NCBI GenBank assembly: GCA_007120035.1
Contig: SKON01000002.1
Coordinates: 31,831 to 95,830, forward strand
Length of the DNA stretch: 64,000 bases
Direction: 5' to 3'
Source of the DNA: Myxococcales bacterium
Lineage (GTDB): Bacteria > Myxococcota_A > Bradymonadia > Bradymonadales > Bradymonadaceae
The translations under genes were made by a program, and so were the position numbers. The notes beneath the pieces were generated by a model, which ran no database searches, was not told the origin of the DNA, and saw only the letters and a program-made list of their open reading frames with translations. How positions within the stretch are numbered: position 1 is the first letter of the stretch; every line of letters begins with the position of its first letter. Positions 10,501 through 19,012 of the stretch are shown here, piece by piece.

Positions 10501-11268
10501 ATGGGCATCTTGAATCGCATCAGCACGCTGCTCCGGGCAAATATCAACGACCTGATCAGCCGTTCCGAGGATCCGGAGAAGATCCTCAATCAGTTGATCC
10601 TCGATATGCGGGAGCAGCTGATCCAGGCCAAGAAGCAGGTGGCCGTCGCTATCGCCGACGAAAAGCGGCTGAAGAAGCAGCTCGACAATGAGATCAGCAA
10701 GAGTCAGGACTGGGAGAAGAAGGCCATGATGGCCGTCCGAGCCGGTCGCGACGACCTGGCTCGGGAAGCGTTGTCTCGCAAGAAAGAGCACGACGACCTG
10801 GCTCAGGAGTTCCAGGGGCAGTGGGAGGCGCAGAAGAACGCCGCCGACCGCCTTCGCGACTCCCTGCGGCAGTTGAACGCCAAGATCGAGGAGGCCACCC
10901 GGAAGAAGAACCTCCTGATCGCGCGGAAGAAGCGGGCCGAAGCTCAGCAGACCATCCAGCAGACCATGTCGGGGATGAGCGACACCTCGGCGTTCGACGC
11001 CTTCGATCGGATGCAGGGTCGGATCGAGCAGATGGAGGCCGAGGCGGAGGCCTCTGCCGAGCTGGCCGAGCACATGGCCGGCGACGATCTTTCGGCGCAG
11101 TTCAGCGCCCTGGAGCAGGACCACGGCGCTGATGAAGCGCTGTCGGCTCTGAAGGCTCGGATGGGCGTCAGCCGAGAGGCCGAAGAGACCCAATTCGAGT
11201 TCGAAGAGGAAGAGGTGGAAGAAGAGGTGGAGGCCCGCAGGGGAACCTGGGACTCCGACGACCTCTGA
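10501..11268 (+). CDS. pspA: PspA/IM30 family membrane-stress protein
   Basis: A 255-residue, almost wholly helical coiled-coil protein beginning MGILNRISTLLRANINDLIS, the amphipathic N-terminal helix of PspA/Vipp1 proteins, which form ESCRT-III-like assemblies that stabilise the inner membrane. The family core continues through EKILNQLILDMREQLIQAK, DWEKKAMMAVRAGRDDLAREAL and FDRMQGRIEQMEAEAEASAEL. The C-terminus is a poly-acidic stretch (residues ~235-248). A good SD (AAGGAGAAG) precedes the ATG. No PspF-like sigma54 regulator is adjacent, so control is likely by the sigma70 promoter upstream of ybjN. A second paralogue lies at 14450-15325. Confidence 0.92.
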   Translation: MGILNRISTLLRANINDLISRSEDPEKILNQLILDMREQLIQAKKQVAVAIADEKRLKKQLDNEISKSQDWEKKAMMAVRAGRDDLAREALSRKKEHDDLAQEFQGQWEAQKNAADRLRDSLRQLNAKIEEATRKKNLLIARKKRAEAQQTIQQTMSGMSDTSAFDAFDRMQGRIEQMEAEAEASAELAEHMAGDDLSAQFSALEQDHGADEALSALKARMGVSREAEETQFEFEEEEVEEEVEARRGTWDSDDL

Positions 11269-11297
11269 ACTGCTGAGAGACAGACGCCAATGACCCC

Positions 11298-11336
11298 GAC
11301 GACCGCGGCTTCTCCGAGTGAGGAGGCGCGGTCGTC
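11298..11336 (+). terminator. Strong stem-loop after pspA
   Basis: GACGACCGCG (11298-11307) pairs perfectly with CGCGGTCGTC (11327-11336), and the loop contains a further CTCC/GGAG pairing. It lies 29 nt after the pspA stop and before the nucleotidyltransferase. There is no T-run after it, so it may be a weak terminator, an attenuator or an mRNA-stabilising structure. Confidence 0.5.
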
Positions 11337-11363
11337 TGCTCTGACCAAGAAAAGGTGCCCGCG

Positions 11364-12395
11364 ATGACGACCACACCCGACGCCGTAGGAGCCGTGCTCT
11401 GCGCCGGCTTCGGCACTCGCCTCTCACCGCTCACCGAGACGCTCCCCAAGCCGCTGATCCCCTTTCTGAACACACCTCTGGTGACCTACGGACTGGACCA
11501 CCTGGCCTCGGCGGGCATCAAGCGCGTCGGCGTAAACCTCCATCATCTGCCCGACGCGATCCCTCCCGTCGTGGATCGTCTGGCGGTGACCATGGGGCTC
11601 GACGTGGTGTACGCACGGGAGTGGGAGATCCTGGGCACCGCCGGGGGCATCAGGGGGATCTGGCACGCCCTTGGGGAGCCCGACGCCACCCTGGTGGTCC
11701 TCAATGGCGACAGCGTGATGGACATCGACCTTGGGGACTGTCTGAAGAAGCATAGGGCCAAGGGGCGACGGGCCTCCCTGGTGGTGCGGGTAAAGGACGA
11801 GTCCCAACCGGGGAAGGTGTGGGTCGACGAGGAGAGCCTCGAGCTGCGAGGCCTTCGAGACATGCGACACCCCGAAGCGACCGGCGATCTGAGGGAGTTC
11901 GACTACACCGGCGTGGGCCTCTACGAACCCTCGCTCCTGCGGGAGATCCCCGTGGAGAAGGGGTGCGTCGTCGGCGACGTGTTGGGCCCCTTGATGGAAT
12001 CTGGCGAGGGGTTCGGGGCGGTGATCCACGAGGGATTCTGGGCCGCCCTGGACAACCCGACGTTGTACTTTCAGACCACCCGACAAGTCCTCGACGACCC
12101 GGAGCTCTTCGCCCAGGTGCCCCTGCCGGCGCCGCTCGACGAAGGTCTCTTTGTCTTCAACCAGGACGGGATCCACGACAAAGCCAAGCTCGCGGGGCCT
12201 TTGCTTACCGGGGCACACGTATCGATCGAGCGCGGCGCCCGGGTGGGGCCCTACGCTGTCCTCGACGGGGTGGAGGTGTCCGAAGGGGCCCGGGTCAAAG
12301 ACGCTATTCTCTACGGGATGGGGCGGGTCGAGGGGGAGTGGGAGCGGTGTATCGCCGTGGCCGGGAAGGTGCTGCCCATTCCGGAGGACGCCTAA
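11364..12395 (+). CDS. Sugar nucleotidyltransferase (NDP-sugar pyrophosphorylase)
   Basis: A 343-residue enzyme of the NTP-transferase family, forming NDP-sugars from sugar-1-phosphate and NTP. The nucleotide-binding signature GFGTRLSPLTETLPKPL lies near residues 14-30, followed by VVLNGDSVMDIDL with the metal-binding Asp, and DYTGVGLYEP. The C-terminal ~80 residues (GPLLTGAHVSIERGARVGPYAVL and onward) are left-handed beta-helix hexapeptide repeats. It most resembles mannose-1-phosphate guanylyltransferase or glucose-1-phosphate thymidylyl/uridylyltransferase types, but the substrate is not determinable. ATG 11364 is preferred over GTG 11355 because AAAAGG at 11350-11355 is 8 nt upstream. No glycosylation genes are adjacent. 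Confidence 0.88.
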   Translation: MTTTPDAVGAVLCAGFGTRLSPLTETLPKPLIPFLNTPLVTYGLDHLASAGIKRVGVNLHHLPDAIPPVVDRLAVTMGLDVVYAREWEILGTAGGIRGIWHALGEPDATLVVLNGDSVMDIDLGDCLKKHRAKGRRASLVVRVKDESQPGKVWVDEESLELRGLRDMRHPEATGDLREFDYTGVGLYEPSLLREIPVEKGCVVGDVLGPLMESGEGFGAVIHEGFWAALDNPTLYFQTTRQVLDDPELFAQVPLPAPLDEGLFVFNQDGIHDKAKLAGPLLTGAHVSIERGARVGPYAVLDGVEVSEGARVKDAILYGMGRVEGEWERCIAVAGKVLPIPEDA

Positions 12396-12492
12396 GAGGT
12401 GCCAGGTTCGCCTCCTGGGGTCGCTGGAGGACGAACCGCCGAGGAGGACCGATTTGTGTACCGGAGATAGAGGGCGGCGCGGAACCTCCCCT

Positions 12493-12512
12493 CGGGCCAA
12501 GGCCCGCTGCGG
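12493..12512. repeat. 20-nt palindrome-containing sequence, also at 58219-58238
   Basis: CGGGCCAAGGCCCG with CTGCGG following. The same 20 nt recur in the accC-biotinyl carrier gap at 58219-58238, where the palindrome is longer. Both copies are intergenic. The rest of the 270-bp gap 12396-12665 shows no other clear element. Confidence 0.5.
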
Positions 12513-12665
12513 TCTGCGGCCTACCGATCAACGTGGATCCCACTCATGCCCTTCGGATGAGGGATACGCCCGTGATTCCTAAACCAGGCGCGCATCATTG
12601 ACCCTCAATTGCGCGAAGTCTACTCTGATGGCCAAGAGATGACTTCCAGCACCGCAGGGCTGACG

Positions 12666-14291
12666 ATGGCTTCGATGATGCGCACATGGCTCCCACTCAC
12701 GGTCCTTGTTTTGGCGTTCACCCTCTGGGGTTGTGGCGGTGAGACGGCTGCTCCGGGAGACAACCAGAACGGGGATCCCGACGCCGGCCATGAAGACGCC
12801 GGGGAGGACGCAGGCAACGGCAATCATCACGATCCCGACGTGGGCAATGGCGAAGACGCTGGCAACGGCCAGACCGACACCGGGCCCGATGAAGGCGAAT
12901 GTGGCCCCGGCGAAGCGATCCCCTTGCCGGCGGCGAGCCTCGAGGACCCCTGTCGCCCCGACGATGGCTGGGGACAGAAGGCGGTCTTTGTCGCTCCTCA
13001 CGGCGATGATGACGCCGAGGGCACCCTCTCGGCGCCCCTGAGATCCATTCAGGCCGGCCTCGATCTGGCCGAGGCTGAGGGGTTCATCTATGTGCTGGTT
13101 CAGGGAGGGAGCTATGATGAGGCCATCGAACTCAAGGACGGCGTTCAGTTGATCGGGGCCTACGACGTGGGCTGGAACTTCCAACAGTCCTCCCGGGCCA
13201 TCGTCCGTGGTGGGAACCCCACGATGTGGGGGGAGGGGATCGCCTCCCGTACCCGAGTGATCAACTTCCGGTTCGAGCCGGCCTCCACGGTGGGGTTCGA
13301 GGAGTCGCTGATCACGGTGTACCTCAAGGACTCCGACGGCGTGGCGCTCCATAACGTGCAGATCAACGGCGGTCGGGCCGGTGATGGGGTGGCCGGTCAG
13401 GGCGGGAGTCCCGGGAGTCCGGGGGCCCCTGGAGAGGAAGGGGATGACGCTGCCCGTGGAATCTGGGGTGCCTGCGGTGTCGTCGATGGGAACGAACCTA
13501 TCGGAGGAGATGGGGGATCGAATTCGTGTAGCTTCGGGGGCGACGGCGGCAACGGTCCACGGGGAGACGATTCCGGAAACGCCGGAGAACCCGGTGATGA
13601 TGGGGCCGCCGGGGGCGAACCGGGACCCCACGAGGGAGACGGGGACGACGGAGAAGACGGAGAGGATGGGGTCGATGGAGAGCACGGCGTCGGCGGCGGC
13701 GCCGAAGGCAGCTTCGATGGACTCCAATGGGTCGGTCAGGATGGGACCTCTGGCACAGACGGTACCCGTGGCACCGGCGGTGGAGGAGGGGGATCGGGAG
13801 GTGGCGAGGACACTGGCTGGACCAGCTGTGATCGGTGGGGCCCCGCCGGCGGCGGCGGGGGATCCGGTGGGTGTGCTGGAACCGCCGGGACAGGGGGAAC
13901 TCACGGTGGTGCCTCGGTGGCGCTCTTTCTCGACAACAGTGACGTGGAGTTGGTGTCCTGTCGAATCGACGGGGGTACCGGCGGTGACGGTGGTCGAGGT
14001 GGTGTTGGGGAGCCCGGTGGTCCCGGCGGCGGCGGTGGTCCCGGCGGCGAGCCGGCCGGCAGCACCGGACGCGCTGGCGCTGGCGGCGACGGCGGCGATG
14101 GTGGTGACGGCGGAAACGGTGGAGGCGGTGCCGGCGGCCCGTCGTTCGGGATCTTCTCTACTGTGGACTTGACCAGAATTGACGAGGCCACCCGGGTCGA
14201 CGTGGGAAGAGCCGGACGAGGCGGTGGGCCCTCAGGGCCCAGCACCCAGGCTGAGGATGGCCTGGAGGCGGCGATTCAGATCGGGCTGTAG
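12666..14291 (+). CDS. Glycine-rich PGRS-like secreted lipoprotein
   Basis: A 541-residue lipoprotein. It has a signal peptide with lipobox (LWGCGG), then an Asp/Asn/Gly/Glu linker (about residues 27-80). A domain at about 85-250 begins VFVAPHGDDDAEGTLSAPLRS and resembles the N-terminal segment of DUF1565/right-handed beta-helix proteins (IQAGLD..., VLVQGGSYDE). From about residue 240 to 500 there is a Gly-rich collagen/PGRS-like region of short GDGG, GGAG and GAPGE runs, interrupted by a second beta-helix-like segment (SVALFLDNSDVELVSCRIDGG). Probably a surface protein; no enzyme motif. ATG 12666 is favoured by AGGG upstream and the signal-peptide geometry, but in-frame starts at 12609, 12639, 12675 and 12678 are possible. 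Confidence 0.75.
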   Translation: MASMMRTWLPLTVLVLAFTLWGCGGETAAPGDNQNGDPDAGHEDAGEDAGNGNHHDPDVGNGEDAGNGQTDTGPDEGECGPGEAIPLPAASLEDPCRPDDGWGQKAVFVAPHGDDDAEGTLSAPLRSIQAGLDLAEAEGFIYVLVQGGSYDEAIELKDGVQLIGAYDVGWNFQQSSRAIVRGGNPTMWGEGIASRTRVINFRFEPASTVGFEESLITVYLKDSDGVALHNVQINGGRAGDGVAGQGGSPGSPGAPGEEGDDAARGIWGACGVVDGNEPIGGDGGSNSCSFGGDGGNGPRGDDSGNAGEPGDDGAAGGEPGPHEGDGDDGEDGEDGVDGEHGVGGGAEGSFDGLQWVGQDGTSGTDGTRGTGGGGGGSGGGEDTGWTSCDRWGPAGGGGGSGGCAGTAGTGGTHGGASVALFLDNSDVELVSCRIDGGTGGDGGRGGVGEPGGPGGGGGPGGEPAGSTGRAGAGGDGGDGGDGGNGGGGAGGPSFGIFSTVDLTRIDEATRVDVGRAGRGGGPSGPSTQAEDGLEAAIQIGL

Positions 14292-14302
14292 GAGCGTTTT
14301 GT

Positions 14303-14364
14303 CTAGACCCTGGGCCACACGAGGCAGGTGGTTTGCGGTGTGAGGCGGCAGGCGTGGGGTCTAG
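14303..14364. other. Inverted repeat in the gap 14292-14449
   Basis: CTAGACCC at 14303-14310 is complementary to GGGTCTAG at 14357-14364, with an inner CACAC/GTGTG pairing. It lies just after the glycine-rich lipoprotein and could end either that transcript or the convergent pspA-like transcript. No T-run is present on either side, so a terminator role is uncertain. Confidence 0.3.
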
Positions 14365-14449
14365 GAGTGGAAATGTGGTGGGGAGAACACCTGCGCCGGA
14401 GGCGGCAGGGCTCCTTTGGCGGGCTCCTTAAACGGGCTTGGTGTAGAGT

Positions 14450-15325
14450 CTACTCGAACTTGGCCTTCAGGTCGGCGAGGTCATCGTCGCTGTCGCGGCG
14501 GTCGCTGCGACGGTCGTCGCGCCGACCATCGCGACCCGAAGAGGGACGTTGTCCGCCTTCCATTCGTCGGAAGATGCTCTCCAACTCGGAGCGCCGGGGG
14601 TCGAGGTCGTCGAGCTCACGGATAGCCTCGATCTCGGCCTCCATGGAGTCGATCTTGCTCGCCATCCGGTTCATCTCGCTGAAGCTTCGAGAGGTGTCGA
14701 ACCGATCGTCGATGTCGGGATCCACGGGGGCTCGGCGGGGTTCGGTGCTTCGAGGCGGGGCGCTTCGAGACCCTGAGCTTCGAGACTCCGAGCTTCGACA
14801 CTCCGAGCTTCGAGACTCCGAGCTGGGGGCTTCTCCGGCTTCCCGCTGTCGGCGACGTCGCTCCATCTCCCGGTCCCAATCAGAGAGCCGGGGCTCGCCG
14901 GAACGACGGGGGCCTGGCGAGGAGGAGGCCCGCAACCGGGCCCGGGTACCTTCGAGCTTGGCCTCCAGGGCTTCCAGGGCTCGCTCGATGTCCTGGAGAT
15001 AAGCCCGCTGATCGTCGAGCTGATCCCGGAGGTTCTCGGCCTCTCGCATGGCCTTATTCTTGACGATCAGGGCCTCTCGGGCCAGATCTTCCTCGCCGCG
15101 GCGAAGGGCCAGCATGGCTCGCTCTTCCCATTGATCGGCGCGCTCCCGGGTTTCTCGGATCTGACGGATCAATTGGGCCTCGCCGCGTTTTAGCTCCACC
15201 CGCTGCCGGCGAGCGTCCCGGAGGCTGTTCTCCATCTCCGAGAGGGCACGTCGGGGGGAGGTGCGTCCCGTGGCGTCGTTGATGTTGGAGCGGATCAGAA
15301 GGTTCAGGCGGTCCAGGATGCTCAT
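14450..15325 (-). CDS. Second PspA/IM30-family protein, with Ser/Arg-rich insert
   Basis: A 291-residue protein. The first ~150 residues are the PspA coiled-coil core (MSILDRLNLLIRSNINDATG; RADQWEERAMLALRRGEEDLAREAL), parallel to the PspA at 10501. Residues ~150-215 are a low-complexity Arg/Ser/Glu segment with ESRSS repeats encoded by a 15-bp tandem repeat. The end has a short helix (MNRMASKIDSMEAEIEAI) and a strongly charged Arg/Asp tail. It lies 44 bp downstream of the YhaM-like gene on the same strand and is probably co-transcribed with it. GGAG sits 8 nt before the ATG. The insert suggests an extra, disordered interaction region not found in classical PspA. Confidence 0.82.
   Translation of the reverse strand: MSILDRLNLLIRSNINDATGRTSPRRALSEMENSLRDARRQRVELKRGEAQLIRQIRETRERADQWEERAMLALRRGEEDLAREALIVKNKAMREAENLRDQLDDQRAYLQDIERALEALEAKLEGTRARLRASSSPGPRRSGEPRLSDWDREMERRRRQREAGEAPSSESRSSECRSSESRSSGSRSAPPRSTEPRRAPVDPDIDDRFDTSRSFSEMNRMASKIDSMEAEIEAIRELDDLDPRRSELESIFRRMEGGQRPSSGRDGRRDDRRSDRRDSDDDLADLKAKFE
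14763..14822. repeat. Four tandem 15-bp repeats within the pspA-like gene
   Basis: Four head-to-tail copies of a 15-mer of form CTTCGAGACTCCGAG on the plus strand (14763-14777, 14778-14792, 14793-14807, 14808-14822), with 0-2 mismatches. The period is a multiple of three, so the gene frame is kept and copy-number change would simply lengthen or shorten the Ser/Arg linker. Confidence 0.85.
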
Positions 15326-15368
15326 GTCGGTCTCTCCACAGGGGGCGATTCCAGGGCGCGATCAGAAA

Positions 15369-16487
15369 TTAGTCACCAAAGAGGCTCAGGTTCGGGTTGT
15401 TCAGGGCCGGCTCGGCTGCTTCGCCGTCGCCGCCATCATCGGGGGTGCCGTCGCCGGTGGCGAGGCCCGGCGCCGAGGTGTCGACGGGCTCCGGGGCTGT
15501 GGCCGGCGTGCCGAGGAAGAAGGCGCTTCGCAGGACCCGATCGTAGTCCGTCCAGCCGGGGCGAGCGTCTTCGTCACCGACCAGGGGTTGAGCGGCATTC
15601 CAACACATGTTCATCCGGCTGTCGACCATATCCAGGTGATGGAGGAGCAGGGCCTCCGGGGTCTGAGGGACCACGGGAGAGCCATACTCCTGCTTGCCGT
15701 GGTGGCTCAGGATCAGGTGCTTGAGCTGCAGGAGGAGCTCATCGGGGAGGGGCGGGGAGAGGTCGCGCGCCACGGCGTCGACCCGGGCGACTCCCATGGC
15801 GATATGCCCCAGGAGCTTCCCCTCGGTGGTGTAGTCGAAGGTGCGGCCGGCGCTGAGCTCTTCCACCTTCCCCATGTCGTGGATGATGCACCCGGCGACC
15901 ACGAGATCGACGTTGACCAGCCCCGGGTAGTAGGCCCGGTAGTGGCGACCCATGGAGAGGGCCAGTCGAGCCATGGAGAGGGAGTGCTCCAGGAGCCCGC
16001 CCAGGTAGGCGTGGTGGTTCTGCTTGGCCGCGGGGGCCCGTTGGTAGGCCCCCTGGAAGTCGGTGTCGGCGAGGAGGGCCTGTAGAAACCGGCGGACCTC
16101 ATCGGACTCGATCTCCTCCTCGACGAGCTGCACCATAGTCTCCAGGAGGCTCTCCGTGCTCCACCGTGAGTGGGGCAGGAAGTCTCGCAGGTTGAGGTCG
16201 GCCTCGTCGATCCGCTGGATGTCCGTGAGGGTGAGCTGGAGCACCTCCCGGTACATGCTGACTCGGCCCCGGATGGCGACGAAGTCCTCGGCGTCGAACC
16301 GGGCCGCCAGTGCCGCGGCGTCGTCCCAGGCCCGCGCCTCGATGGAGCCCGTGCGGTCCTGCAAGGTCACGCAGAGGTAGGGATCGCCGTTGCGGGTCTC
16401 CCGTAGAGACGTGGACGACACGAGAAAGATCGACTCCACCACCTGCTGGTCTTGTAAGTCGGCGACGTAGGCTTTCCGGTCAAGCAT
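15369..16487 (-). CDS. YhaM-like 3'-5' exoribonuclease (OB-fold + HD domain)
   Basis: A 372-residue protein of the YhaM/CBF1 family. An N-terminal OB-fold (residues ~5-95; YLCVTLQDRTGSIEARAWD) is followed by an HD phosphohydrolase domain: NHHAYLGGLLEHSLSMARLA, then AGCIIHDMGKVEEL with the HD pair, then LILSHHG. These supply the metal ligands used for 3'-5' RNA/ssDNA degradation. The length agrees with the family (~310-320) plus a low-complexity Gly/Asp/Ala C-terminal tail of ~50 residues. The ATG has CGGAG 6 nt upstream. It is the first gene of the unit that ends with the second pspA paralogue; a weak promoter lies at 16514-16541. Confidence 0.88.
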   Translation of the reverse strand: MLDRKAYVADLQDQQVVESIFLVSSTSLRETRNGDPYLCVTLQDRTGSIEARAWDDAAALAARFDAEDFVAIRGRVSMYREVLQLTLTDIQRIDEADLNLRDFLPHSRWSTESLLETMVQLVEEEIESDEVRRFLQALLADTDFQGAYQRAPAAKQNHHAYLGGLLEHSLSMARLALSMGRHYRAYYPGLVNVDLVVAGCIIHDMGKVEELSAGRTFDYTTEGKLLGHIAMGVARVDAVARDLSPPLPDELLLQLKHLILSHHGKQEYGSPVVPQTPEALLLHHLDMVDSRMNMCWNAAQPLVGDEDARPGWTDYDRVLRSAFFLGTPATAPEPVDTSAPGLATGDGTPDDGGDGEAAEPALNNPNLSLFGD

Positions 16488-16513
16488 GAGGGCTCCGTTC
16501 CATGGGTGGGCGG

Positions 16514-16541
16514 AGTATAATGGAGGCGCACGTCGTTGGAA
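16514..16541 (-). promoter_or_regulatory. Possible promoter for the yhaM-like/pspA-like unit
   Basis: On the minus strand, TTCCAA (16541-16536) and TATACT (16519-16514) are 16 nt apart, 27 nt upstream of the YhaM-like start. The -10 is good and the -35 poor. Confidence 0.35.
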
Positions 16542-16659
16542 ACGGGGTTGTTACCTCGGGCTCATTGTGTACCTTTTGGATGAAACCGGAGCGGTGAGAG
16601 CATTTAGTTGAAAACCCCCTTCAGCGTGGCACAATGAGCGCGCCGGAGCGAGGAAGAGA

Positions 16660-18933
16660 GTGTCGCTGTCGGGGCGAAGGAAAGCCCCGTTGCCGAGGAT
16701 GGTGGTGAGTCAGGACGACAAGGAACATCCCGCCGGGGAGGCCAGCGGACCGAAGACGGACCCGATCCATCGGCCAGTCGCCGCTCGGGAGGACCATCAG
16801 CATCCGACGCTGCCCTCCGAGGAGCCTGTGGACCTGGCGGCCGAGGAGGCCGACCGGATCGTCAAGATCTGCAAGGCTTGCATGGTGTCGCAGCGGGGCG
16901 GGGGCAACTTCTGCGTGAAGTGTGGCGCCGAGCTGGTGCCCATCCGATCGGTTCGCAACTCTTACGAAGGCGAGGTGGTCGGGGGAAAATACACCATCGT
17001 CGAGACCATCGGCTCGGGGGGAATGGGCGACGTCTATCTGGGGGTCAACAAGCCCCTGGGGCAACGGGTGGCCGTGAAGTTCTTGAACCAGAAGTTCACC
17101 TCCGACGAGAAGATCGTGCTCCGGTTCTTGAACGAGGCCCGGTCCTACTGTCGGGTGAATCACCCCAACGCCGTGACCCTCTTGGAGTACGGGCAGCACG
17201 ACGACGGATCCCTCTACCTGATCACGGAGTTCATCGAGGGGGACAGCCTGACCCGAGTGGTGCGGGACAAGGGACCCCTGCCGACGGAGACGATCCGATC
17301 CATCGGGATCCAGGTCTGTGAGGTGCTCACGGCGGCCCATAAAGAGGGGGTGATCCATCGGGATCTCAAACCCGATAATCTGATGCTGATCCCCGGGACC
17401 CGCGGTCGCTTCGCCGTGAAGGTCCTGGACTTTGGGATCGCGAAGATCGCCGATGACGACGGGGAAGGGGGGATGACCGAGACCGGCTCGGTCTTCGGGA
17501 CGCCGGAGTTCATGGCTCCCGAGCAGGCGCGGGGAGACAGCGCCGATCATCGGTCCGATATCTACGCCGCCGGGGTGATCCTCTACTTCATGGCCACCGG
17601 GAAGCTGCCGTTCCGGGGAAAGAATAAGTTCGCCATCCTCAACAAGCAGCTCAACGAGGAGCCCACGCCGCCCGGGGAGGCCCGTGAAGGCGTGGCGGTT
17701 CATCCTGGCCTGGAGAAGGTGATCCTCTGGTGTCTCGAAAAAGATCCCGCTCGCCGCCCTCAGGACGCTGACGAGCTGGTTCAGGCCCTGGAGAAGATCG
17801 ATCCCGCCGAGGGCCCGTCGCCGGAGGAGCAGATCCCTGCGAAGACGAGCGCCGTCGAGAGAGAACCGGACTCGGAAGAGGTGGTGGGAGCGCCTGGGAC
17901 CTTCGACGATAACCCAGGCGGCCCGCTCGGCGTGTCGACCTTTGACGACGGGCGTGGCGAGCCGCTGGAGATGGAGTTCGACGACGGTGGAGTGGACGTG
18001 GACGCCCTGGCGTCGACCCTCACCGATGACGACTCGGAGCCCGCGGAGTTGAGCCGCGACCTCGACGGGGAACCCGAGGAGGCTGAGGAGGTCGACATCT
18101 GGGGGGAGCTGGGAGAGGAGGATCCGATCTTTCGGAGGCCCCGGCGTCGGCAGGGAATCCATGGCGGGATCATCGCTTTCGTGATCACCGCCGCCGTGGT
18201 GGGGGCGGTCGTGTTCTGGAACCACCGAGGGGGAGACGAACCGGCGACCCCTGAGGAGGCCCTGCAGGTGGCCGGAGAGCTCACCGACAAGGCGTATGTA
18301 TCTGGGGTTATCGAGAGCGCCCGATGGCTCGTGGAGCAGGGGCGGTTTCAGGAGGCCGATGGTGTTCTGGCCGGGCTGGAGCGCAGACTGTCCGCCCAGG
18401 ATCCGGGCCACGAGGCTTTTCAGGAGTTCGTGCGCGTCGCCAGCGGAGCTCGCAATACAGAGATGCGGCTGCGATCTGCCTTGGACGCTCGTCGGTGCGA
18501 TGAAGCCAGGGAGTTTCTGGGCCGTCTCGCCGAGGTGTCTCCGGGGGCGGCGGCCCCCCTGATGGACCCTGTGGACGCATGTGGGACCGAAGAGCCCGTG
18601 GTGGTCGCCGAGGAGCCTCGCCATGAGCCCGAACCGGAGCCGACCCCAGAGCCCACGCCGGAGCCCGAACCGGAGCCAGAGCCGGAGCCCGAGCCCACGC
18701 CAGAGCCCGAACCGGAGCCGACGCCAGAGCCCGAACCGACGCCCGAACCGGAGCCGACGCCAGAGCCCGAACCGACGCCCGAACCGGAGCCCGAACCGGA
18801 GCCCGAACCGACGCCAGAGCCAGAGCCGACGCCCGAACCGACGCCCGAGCCAGAGCCCGAACCGGCACCCGAGCCACAGCCGAACGAAGACGAGGACGAA
18901 GACGAAGCAGGCGTCCCTCCCCGGCGACTGTAG
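16660..18933 (+). CDS. Zinc-ribbon Ser/Thr protein kinase, single-pass membrane
   Basis: A 757-residue eukaryotic-type kinase. Order: a zinc ribbon (C71, C74, C85, C88), a kinase domain at ~110-380 with GSGGMG loop, VAVK (K140), HRDLKPDN (233-240), DFG (257-259) and APE (286-288), an acidic linker, one membrane helix at ~503-520, and a ~130-residue helical extracytoplasmic part. The tail is ~85 residues of Pro-Glu-Pro-Thr/Glu repeats. All catalytic residues are present, so it should be active. GTG 16660 has AGGA upstream; ATG 16699 is an alternative that keeps the zinc ribbon. It is followed after 76 bp by a related zinc-ribbon pseudokinase. The PEPT tail could span the cell wall or periplasm; targets unknown. 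Confidence 0.88.
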   Translation: MSLSGRRKAPLPRMVVSQDDKEHPAGEASGPKTDPIHRPVAAREDHQHPTLPSEEPVDLAAEEADRIVKICKACMVSQRGGGNFCVKCGAELVPIRSVRNSYEGEVVGGKYTIVETIGSGGMGDVYLGVNKPLGQRVAVKFLNQKFTSDEKIVLRFLNEARSYCRVNHPNAVTLLEYGQHDDGSLYLITEFIEGDSLTRVVRDKGPLPTETIRSIGIQVCEVLTAAHKEGVIHRDLKPDNLMLIPGTRGRFAVKVLDFGIAKIADDDGEGGMTETGSVFGTPEFMAPEQARGDSADHRSDIYAAGVILYFMATGKLPFRGKNKFAILNKQLNEEPTPPGEAREGVAVHPGLEKVILWCLEKDPARRPQDADELVQALEKIDPAEGPSPEEQIPAKTSAVEREPDSEEVVGAPGTFDDNPGGPLGVSTFDDGRGEPLEMEFDDGGVDVDALASTLTDDDSEPAELSRDLDGEPEEAEEVDIWGELGEEDPIFRRPRRRQGIHGGIIAFVITAAVVGAVVFWNHRGGDEPATPEEALQVAGELTDKAYVSGVIESARWLVEQGRFQEADGVLAGLERRLSAQDPGHEAFQEFVRVASGARNTEMRLRSALDARRCDEAREFLGRLAEVSPGAAAPLMDPVDACGTEEPVVVAEEPRHEPEPEPTPEPTPEPEPEPEPEPEPTPEPEPEPTPEPEPTPEPEPTPEPEPTPEPEPEPEPEPTPEPEPTPEPTPEPEPEPAPEPQPNEDEDEDEAGVPPRRL
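18625..18882. repeat. Degenerate repeat encoding a Pro-Glu-Pro-Thr tail
   Basis: About 260 bp of interspersed hexamer-based repeats (GAGCCC, GAACCG, ACGCCA/ACGCCC combinations) encoding alternating Pro with Glu or Thr at the C-terminus of the zinc-ribbon kinase. The period is a multiple of three throughout. Confidence 0.8.
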
Positions 18934-18997
18934 CGTCAGAGTTGCAGCCCCGCAGGGGATTTGCTACTCCCAGAGTCTCCGGAATCCCTACCTCGCC

Positions 18998-19012
18998 GGG
19001 AGGTTCGCCATC
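18998..19012 (+). promoter_or_regulatory. Shine-Dalgarno and probable non-canonical ATC start
   Basis: GGGAGG, a 6-nt spacer, then ATC GTA GTC TGT. This is the strongest SD near the expected N-terminus of the zinc-ribbon pseudokinase and the only codon there within one base of ATG at correct spacing. An ATC start is rare but known (infC), so the case rests on SD position and preservation of CHQC/CPNC. Confidence 0.55.

Noticed and set aside
13381..14172. Alternative 263-codon plus frame inside the glycine-rich lipoprotein
   Set aside because: The Gly-rich frame has signal peptide and domain order; the alternative has no start signal or family and is a GC-rich shadow.
16621..18624. A 667-codon minus-strand open frame over the zinc-ribbon kinase
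   Set aside because: Overlaps well-supported catalytic motifs of the plus-strand kinase; composition is that of a shadow frame.
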